Part shown: one piece after another, positions 4,863-8,779 of the stretch
Position numbering within the stretch: the stretch's first letter is position 1
Layout: each line of letters starts with the position of its first letter
Source of the DNA: Acidimicrobiales bacterium
GTDB lineage: Bacteria; Actinomycetota; Acidimicrobiia; Acidimicrobiales; Poriferisodalaceae
Direction of reading: 5' to 3'
DNA length: 8,779 nucleotides
NCBI GenBank assembly: GCA_020439485.1
Contig: JAGQSP010000510.1
Span: 1-8,779 of the forward strand
Notes under the pieces: generated by a model
Database searches by the model: none
What the model was told of the DNA's origin: nothing
Seen by the model: the letters and a program-made list of their open reading frames with translations, nothing else
Position numbers and translations under genes: made by a program

Positions 4863-6335
4863 GTGAAACCGGCTTGGGTGCATAGGGCTGTCTACGCGGC
4901 GGGCTCGGCGTTGGTCGCGGGCCTGCTGATCGCTCCGATACCCAACCTCATCTCGGCCAGGCAGGCGGCCAACGAGGCCGACCTGGCCGCCGCCACGAAC
5001 ATCGTTCAGAACCTCGCCGAAGGCGCAGACACCGATCAGGTCGAAATAGACGGCGACCTGCTGACCGTGCGCCGGGTCGCCGAGCGGCTCGCCGTGCCGG
5101 TGCGCGAACGAAACATCGAATCGACCGAGGGTTCGGTCGTGGCCGACTATCCCGAGCCGGCATGTCTGGTGGTCAGCATCGACGGCATCGCCACCGTGTC
5201 GGTTGGTACCACCGACGCCTTGATCCCAGCGTCGGTACAAAAGCTGCTGACGGCGGTGGCCGCGCTGGAGGTGATCGGGCCCGAAACCACGTTCACGACC
5301 CGGGTCGAAGCGACCGCAGCTCCGTCGGCCGATGGCGTGGTCGCCGGCGACCTCGTTGTCGTCGGTGGTGGCGACCCGGTGATGGCCGAACGCGAGTATG
5401 CCGACTCCTATAGCCGCCAACCCCAGGTGCTGACCGACATAGGGGTTCTGGCCGATGCAGTGGCAGAAGCCGGCGTGACCCGCATAGAGGGTGACCTGCG
5501 GGTCGTCGACGACCGCTACGACACCATCAGGTACGTCGAGTCGTGGCCCGAGCGCTACTTCGACCAGCACAACTCTGGACCCATCGGGGCCTTGACGGTG
5601 AACGACGGCTTCGTCGCATGGGACCCACAACGGGTCGAGGCCGACAATCCTGCCGTCTACTTCGGTGAGGTGTTCAGACGCTTGTTGGCCGAGAGGGGTG
5701 TGGTGATCCAGGGCGCCGTCAGGTACGGATCAGACTCGGCGGCTGTCGCCGAGATCGCCTCCGTTCAGAGCCCTCCGCTGGCCGAGATCGTTCAGGGCAT
5801 GTTGCGCGAGTCAGACAACAACACCGCCGAGGCACTGCTGAAGGAGATCGGGTTTGTTTCGGAGGGCACTGGTTCGACAGCGGCGGGAGCGAGTGTGGTC
5901 GAACGGGTCGTCAGCGCCAGGGTGGCTGACGCATCACAGCTGGTCGTGGTCGACGGGTCGGGGCTGGATCGGGGCAACAGGGTGACCTGCGCCATCTTGG
6001 TGACGCTCCTCGACCAGGAGGGCCGCCACTCGGTGATAGGTGACGGGCTGGCGGTTGCCGGCCAATCGGGCACGCTGGGGCACCGGTTCACCGACACCCA
6101 GGTGGCCGGGCGCCTTCACGCCAAGACTGGTCTGTTGAACAACGTCAACGGTCTGGCAGGCTTCGTCGAGACGCTCGACGGCAACACGGTCACCTTCGCC
6201 CAATTGCTCAACGGGATACCGCTGAACAGCCGTCTGGGAATCGAGCTGCAGGAAGACCTCGCCGCGCAATTGATAGAGATCGCTGCGGGGCCGGGGTTGG
6301 AGGAACTGGTTTCTCGGGCCAGGCTTGACCCATGA
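4863..6335 (+). CDS. dacB: D-Ala-D-Ala carboxypeptidase/endopeptidase, PBP4 type (peptidase S13)
   Basis: From GTG 4863 the product is 490 residues, a cell-wall enzyme that trims D-Ala from, or cleaves cross-links between, peptidoglycan stem peptides outside the membrane. The N-terminus has a basic stretch and hydrophobic segment (about 9-30), acting as signal peptide or anchor. The penicillin-binding motifs are all present: SVQK (nucleophile Ser124, Lys127), SDN (317-319) and KTG (421-423). GGGDP (168-172) and SGPIGALTVNDG (238-249) are typical S13 landmarks. The roughly 60 residues between the anchor and the catalytic region are polar and not recognised. In-frame GTG 4806 would add 19 residues before the signal segment and is less likely. 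The TGA overlaps the next gene as ATGA. The family assignment is firm; carboxypeptidase versus endopeptidase balance is not. Confidence 0.92.
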   Translation: MKPAWVHRAVYAAGSALVAGLLIAPIPNLISARQAANEADLAAATNIVQNLAEGADTDQVEIDGDLLTVRRVAERLAVPVRERNIESTEGSVVADYPEPACLVVSIDGIATVSVGTTDALIPASVQKLLTAVAALEVIGPETTFTTRVEATAAPSADGVVAGDLVVVGGGDPVMAEREYADSYSRQPQVLTDIGVLADAVAEAGVTRIEGDLRVVDDRYDTIRYVESWPERYFDQHNSGPIGALTVNDGFVAWDPQRVEADNPAVYFGEVFRRLLAERGVVIQGAVRYGSDSAAVAEIASVQSPPLAEIVQGMLRESDNNTAEALLKEIGFVSEGTGSTAAGASVVERVVSARVADASQLVVVDGSGLDRGNRVTCAILVTLLDQEGRHSVIGDGLAVAGQSGTLGHRFTDTQVAGRLHAKTGLLNNVNGLAGFVETLDGNTVTFAQLLNGIPLNSRLGIELQEDLAAQLIEIAAGPGLEELVSRARLDP

Positions 6336-6991
6336 CCGACACCAGCCCAACTCCGATGTTTCCCCTCGGAGCGCTGCTGTTGCCGGGCGCAGTATTGCCG
6401 TTGCACGTGTTCGAGCCGCGCTATCGCGACCTCACGGCCTTCTGCATCGAGAACCAGACCCAGTTCGGAGTGGTGCTGATAGCGAAGGGCCACGAGGTCG
6501 GCGGGGGAGACATCCGCCACGAGATGGGTTGCCTGGCCCGCATCGACCAGGCCGCACAAACCCCCGACGGCCGGTGGGGACTGCTGTGCGTGGGAACGCA
6601 GCGCATCAGGGTTCTCGAATGGCTCGACGACGATCCATACCCTCAGGCGCTCGTCGAGACCGTCAGCTTGCCCCGCTTCGATGCCGAGGGGTCGCCCGAG
6701 ACGGTCGAGCGAGTCGAGGCCCTGAAGGTGCTGTTGCGACGGACGTTGGCCCTGGGTTCTGAGGCCGGGCTGCAGTTGGCGCCCGCCACCATCGATCTAC
6801 CCGACGACCCGGTCGAGGCCGTGTGGCGCGTGGGCGAGGTGGCTCCCATATCCCAGCAGGACCGCTATGAGCTTCTGGTCAGCGACGATTGGGACGACCG
6901 CGTCGAGCTGCTGTTCCGCACCATTGCCGGTGCGCGCGAAATCATCGAGTTCCGACTCAAAAGCAGTGCGGGCGAAGACTTCGGCGCCTGA
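6332..6991 (+). CDS. Stand-alone LON substrate-binding-domain protein
   Basis: The product is 219 residues. The N-terminal part matches the LON substrate-binding domain: MFPLGALLLPGAVLPLHVFE (9-28) followed by PRYRDL, FGVVLI (45-50), EMGCLARI (64-71) and GTQRIRVLEW (88-97). A helical C-terminal part (about 122-205) contains APISQQDRYELLV. There is no AAA+ ATPase or Ser-Lys protease domain, so this is not a Lon protease. Such single-domain proteins are common in bacteria and are usually presumed to bind peptides or proteins; no activity is established. The start sits in an ATGA overlap with the dacB stop and lacks a good Shine-Dalgarno, so translation is probably coupled to dacB. No export signal is visible, so it should act in the cytoplasm. 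Confidence 0.88.
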   Translation: MTDTSPTPMFPLGALLLPGAVLPLHVFEPRYRDLTAFCIENQTQFGVVLIAKGHEVGGGDIRHEMGCLARIDQAAQTPDGRWGLLCVGTQRIRVLEWLDDDPYPQALVETVSLPRFDAEGSPETVERVEALKVLLRRTLALGSEAGLQLAPATIDLPDDPVEAVWRVGEVAPISQQDRYELLVSDDWDDRVELLFRTIAGAREIIEFRLKSSAGEDFGA

Positions 6992-7008
6992 AGGGCCCGC
7001 GCGCGTGG

Positions 7009-7014
7009 CATGCT
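7009..7014 (+). promoter_or_regulatory. Weak candidate -10 box (CATGCT) before the holin-like gene
   Basis: CATGCT keeps the A2 and T6 of TANNNT and lies 6 nt before GTG 7021, the spacing seen for nagA. No Shine-Dalgarno is present in the 29-nt gap after the LON-domain gene. The match is weak and could be chance. Confidence 0.18.
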
Positions 7015-7020
7015 GACGCC

Positions 7021-7353
7021 GTGGCAAATGAGGAACAGAACGGACTGGTGGGCGAGGCCAAGGATCTCTTCAAGCTCGTCCAGGACTATGCCAAACAAGA
7101 GACGGTAGAGCCGCTCAAGGGCCTGGCCCGCTACGTCGGCTTCGGTGTTGCCGGATCTCTCATGATGACCATAGGTCTGGTGCTGTTGGTTCTGGCCGGG
7201 TTGAGAGCACTGCAGACACAAACCGGCTCGGCCCTCGATGGCAACTGGTCGTGGGCTCCGTACCTCATCATGGTCGTGGTTGCAGCACTGATCATCGGGT
7301 TGGCTGCGCGTGCCATCGTCCGCGACCCCAACTCCGACTCGCAGGAGGCATGA
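7021..7353 (+). CDS. Actinobacterial holin-superfamily-III-like membrane protein
   Basis: The product is 110 residues from GTG 7021. An amphipathic N-terminal stretch GLVGEAKDLFKLVQDYAKQE (8-27) leads into PLKGLARYVGFG, then a membrane helix (about 38-62) ending LRALQT, a short loop GSALDGNWSWAP and a second helix (about 79-100). This layout and the motifs around KQET...PLKGLARY match conserved actinobacterial proteins usually labelled phage holin family or Holin-X (PF07332). Despite the name these are chromosomal membrane proteins of unknown role; no endolysin or phage gene is nearby. The TGA overlaps the ATG of the next small gene. GTG 7021 was chosen because it starts the conserved MANEEQNG segment directly after the intergenic gap. 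Confidence 0.78.
   Translation: MANEEQNGLVGEAKDLFKLVQDYAKQETVEPLKGLARYVGFGVAGSLMMTIGLVLLVLAGLRALQTQTGSALDGNWSWAPYLIMVVVAALIIGLAARAIVRDPNSDSQEA
7343..7348 (+). promoter_or_regulatory. Shine-Dalgarno AGGAGG that bears on the start of the next gene
   Basis: AGGAGG lies only 1 nt before ATG 7350 but 7 nt before the in-frame TTG 7356. By spacing, TTG 7356 is the better initiation site, removing two residues (Met-Lys) from the ATG-based prediction. Confidence 0.5.
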
Positions 7354-7592
7354 AGTTGAGCAAGAAGAAGCAGGACGCGGCCGTCGAACCTTCCGACAAG
7401 ATCACCCGCGACGATCTCGAAGCCAAGTTCCGCCAGATCACCGGCGAGGTCAACGAAAAGGCCCAGACGATGACCAAGGTCGGCATGGCCGCAGGCGCTG
7501 CCGCTCTGATCGCCCTGCTGATCATGGTGTTCCTGGTCGGGCGGTCGAAGGGTCAAAAGAAGACCACGGTTGTCGAAATCGTGCGGGTTTGA
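7350..7592 (+). CDS. Small single-helix membrane protein, function unknown
   Basis: The product is 80 residues from ATG 7350, or 78 from TTG 7356, which has better Shine-Dalgarno spacing. A lysine-rich start (KLSKKKQD) is followed by a charged helical stretch DDLEAKFRQITGEVNEKAQT (21-40), one membrane helix (about 44-64, GMAAGAAALIALLIMVFLVG) and a basic, strand-like tail KGQKKTTVVEIVRV. Topology is probably N-in, or a tail-proximal anchor. The ATG overlaps the stop of the holin-like gene, so both should be made together. I recall similar unnamed proteins in Acidimicrobiia but cannot assign a family or function. Confidence 0.72.
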   Translation: MKLSKKKQDAAVEPSDKITRDDLEAKFRQITGEVNEKAQTMTKVGMAAGAAALIALLIMVFLVGRSKGQKKTTVVEIVRV

Positions 7593-7601
7593 CGTTGTCT
7601 C

Positions 7602-7606
7602 AGAGG
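7602..7606 (+). promoter_or_regulatory. Shine-Dalgarno-like AGAGG for the gene at 7614
   Basis: AGAGG is 7 nt before GTG 7614 in the 21-nt gap after the preceding gene. It supports this GTG as the start. Confidence 0.4.
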
Positions 7607-7613
7607 CATTGAC

Positions 7614-7859
7614 GTGAAGAAGCTCATAGCCGGTCAGGCGGCAAAACAGTTCCGGCGCCTCGGCGACACCGGCCTCAAGAGAGGTGCGGGTGGCAACGGC
7701 GTGTGGCTTGGCATCTGGTTGGTGGTCGGCGGCATCCGTTTGATGTCCAGACTGGGTGCCCGCAAGCGAGAGGTGGTGTTCAGTCGGGTGCTAGAGCCCG
7801 GCGAGACCCTCAACATCGCCCACCTGCTCGAAGACATGAAGGGTCGGCCAACAAGTTGA
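7614..7859 (+). CDS. Small basic membrane-associated protein, function unknown
   Basis: The product is 81 residues from GTG 7614. A basic amphipathic N-terminus (KKLIAGQAAKQFRRLG) leads through a glycine-rich turn to one hydrophobic segment (about 29-45, GVWLGIWLVVGGIRLMS). A basic patch (GARKR) and a soluble tail with VVFSRVLEPGETLNIAHLLE follow. The EPGETLNI part looks like a beta-turn found after membrane segments in other small proteins, but I cannot name a family. A Shine-Dalgarno-like AGAGG supports the start. Its TGA overlaps the TTG start of trmI (TTGA), so expression of the two is probably coupled. Codon use matches the neighbours. Confidence 0.68.
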   Translation: MKKLIAGQAAKQFRRLGDTGLKRGAGGNGVWLGIWLVVGGIRLMSRLGARKREVVFSRVLEPGETLNIAHLLEDMKGRPTS

Positions 7860-8650
7860 CCGACACGCCACCCGCGGGCCCCAGGCCCTTCGCCGAGGGT
7901 GAGCGGGTGCTGCTGGTCGACTCCAAACAGCGCCGCTACCTCCTAAACCTCCAGCCGGGCGCGCAGTTCTCGAGCCATGCGGGCGTCATCTCCCACGACG
8001 CCATCATCGGGGCCCACGAGGGCATAGAGCTGCGCACCAACTCCAACGCCAAATATCTGGCGTTGCGCCCCACACTGGTCGATCACGTCCTGAAGATGCC
8101 TCGGGGCGCTCAGGTCATATATCCCAAGGACATCGGGCCGATCCTGGTGCTGGCCGACATCTTCCCAGGTGCGCGCGTGCTCGAGAGCGGCGTCGGATCT
8201 GGTGCGCTGTCCACCGCCCTGCTGCGCGCTGGCGCCCACGTCACCGGCTACGAGATCCGCGACGAGTTCGCCGATGTCGCCAGGTCGAACGTCGCCGGGT
8301 TCCTCGGAACCGAGGCTCTCGAGCGCTACGACGTTCAACTCAGATCGATCTACAAGGGCATCGACGGTGGCCCTTACGACCGCATCGTGCTGGACCTGCC
8401 CGAGCCATGGCACGTTGTCGAACACGTCGAGGCCGGTCTGGTGCCAGGCGGCATCATCTGCGCCTACACGCCCTCGATAGTGCAGGTGACCCAGTTTCGC
8501 GAGGCACTCGACGCATCGCGGTTCACGATGATCGAGACCACCGAGGTACTTCATCGGGGCTGGTATGTAAACAAACTGGCCGTTCGTCCCGATCATAGGA
8601 TGGTGGCCCACACCGGTTTCCTGACCCACGCCCGCTTCCTGGGTGCGTGA
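7856..8650 (+). CDS. trmI: tRNA (adenine(58)-N1)-methyltransferase
   Basis: This 264-residue S-adenosylmethionine-dependent enzyme makes m1A58 in the T-loop of tRNA. The N-terminal small beta domain (about 10-75) contains AEGERVLLVDSKQRRYLLNL and HAGVISHDAIIG. The Rossmann domain has motif I VLESGVGSGALS (108-119), YEIRDEF (132-138) as the acidic SAM-ribose region, and RIVLDLPEPW (176-185) as the catalytic-core motif. The C-terminal RMVAHTGFLTHAR is typical for the family. Family members form tetramers. The start is TTG 7856, overlapping the previous stop. The next in-frame GTG, near 7908, would delete conserved N-terminal sequence. An AAGGG at 7839-7843 is rather far (12 nt), so coupling to the upstream gene is likely. 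Length agrees with bacterial TrmI. Confidence 0.92.
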   Translation: MTDTPPAGPRPFAEGERVLLVDSKQRRYLLNLQPGAQFSSHAGVISHDAIIGAHEGIELRTNSNAKYLALRPTLVDHVLKMPRGAQVIYPKDIGPILVLADIFPGARVLESGVGSGALSTALLRAGAHVTGYEIRDEFADVARSNVAGFLGTEALERYDVQLRSIYKGIDGGPYDRIVLDLPEPWHVVEHVEAGLVPGGIICAYTPSIVQVTQFREALDASRFTMIETTEVLHRGWYVNKLAVRPDHRMVAHTGFLTHARFLGA

Positions 8651-8663
8651 GAATTGATGTCAT

Positions 8664-8668
8664 GAGGA
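8664..8668 (+). promoter_or_regulatory. Shine-Dalgarno-like GAGGA for the CvpA-type gene
   Basis: GAGGA lies 7 nt before TTG 8676 and supports that codon as start. An in-frame TGA at 8655-8657 rules out anything upstream, and no other start codon lies between. Confidence 0.45.
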
Positions 8669-8675
8669 CGCGGTA

Positions 8676-8779
8676 TTGACCGTTCTCGACCTGCTGGTCG
8701 TCTTGTTCGTCCTGTCGGCCGGCTTCGGCGGCTACCGGGCGGGCTTTGTCGCGCGCCTCAGCGGCTGGGCCGGCTTGCT
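8676..8779 (+). CDS. CvpA-type membrane protein, N-terminal fragment (possibly MarP-like serine protease)
   Basis: Only 34 codons are in the window, from TTG 8676 to the right edge. The visible start TVLDLLVVLFVLSAGFGGYR, then AGFVARLSGWAGL, has the shape of the colicin V production (CvpA) domain: an acidic residue at the start of a membrane helix, then a glycine/aromatic-basic GYRxGF turn and a second helix. In Actinomycetota this domain often precedes a periplasmic trypsin-like protease (MarP-type), but the rest of the protein is outside the window, so that remains inference. A plain CvpA family protein is the alternative. It starts 25 nt after trmI on the same strand. Confidence 0.65.
   Translation, partial: MTVLDLLVVLFVLSAGFGGYRAGFVARLSGWAGL

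Noticed and set aside
3574..4866. A 430-codon plus-strand frame inside the alpha-subunit gene
   Set aside because: Its Arg/Gly/His-rich translation is typical of a shifted frame of a GC-rich gene. The true frame contains the CoA-binding motifs and phosphohistidine.
4846..4866. Six-codon mini-frame whose TGA overlaps the dacB GTG
   Set aside because: It has no Shine-Dalgarno, and any start codon followed by A gives such an overlap. A leaderless dacB start explains the region better.
6332..6991. Truncated Lon protease
   Set aside because: The 219-residue protein ends with a normal helical C-terminal part, and no ATPase or protease remnants follow. Stand-alone LON domains are a regular family.
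7021..7353. Holin-like gene as sign of a prophage or lysis cassette
   Set aside because: There is no endolysin, integrase, phage structural gene or change in base composition. The protein matches a chromosomal actinobacterial family carrying the holin name.

Overview
The window is 8.8 kb of dense, GC-rich chromosomal DNA. It carries twelve protein genes, two of them cut by the window edges, and only short intergenic gaps. High GC at third codon positions, frequent GTG and TTG starts, several starts with a TANNNT -10 box 6-7 nt upstream and no Shine-Dalgarno (leaderless style), an actinobacterial holin-like protein and a bacterial TrmI all point to Actinomycetota. Acidimicrobiia is my best guess, but no phylogenetic marker is present to prove it. 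I see no transposon, integrase, CRISPR array, tRNA or rRNA.

Left part (1-1491). A leftward pair encodes a small beta-rich protein of unknown function and, 10 nt downstream, a FIST sensory-domain protein that runs off the left edge. Divergent from them is a short gene for a probable secreted peptide, whose stop lies 3 bp from the convergent nagA stop.

Centre (1495-4798). nagA (GlcNAc-6-phosphate deacetylase, leftward) and a rightward beta-alpha pair for an NDP-forming acyl/acetyl-CoA synthetase diverge. Their start codons are only 23 bp apart, and two oppositely oriented -10 boxes share the same TA step, which suggests a compact bidirectional promoter with leaderless transcripts. NagA releases acetate and an ADP-forming acetyl-CoA synthetase would consume it, so the arrangement makes metabolic sense. 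The acyl substrate of the synthetase cannot be read from sequence.

Right part (4863-8779). A rightward run follows: a D-Ala-D-Ala carboxypeptidase (PBP4/DacB, peptidase S13), a stand-alone LON substrate-binding-domain protein starting in an ATGA overlap, a two-helix holin-superfamily-III-like protein, two small single-helix membrane proteins, trmI (tRNA m1A58 methyltransferase, TTG start overlapping the previous stop), and the start of a CvpA-type membrane protein, possibly a MarP-like serine protease, leaving the window at the right edge. Overlaps (ATGA, ATGA, TTGA) and gaps under 30 nt suggest co-transcription from about 4863 onward.

Most of the content is recognisable housekeeping or conserved actinobacterial genes. 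The points most worth a second look are the shared divergent promoter at 2592-2616, the nagA/acyl-CoA synthetase pairing, the trio of small membrane proteins ahead of trmI, and the short secreted peptide gene.
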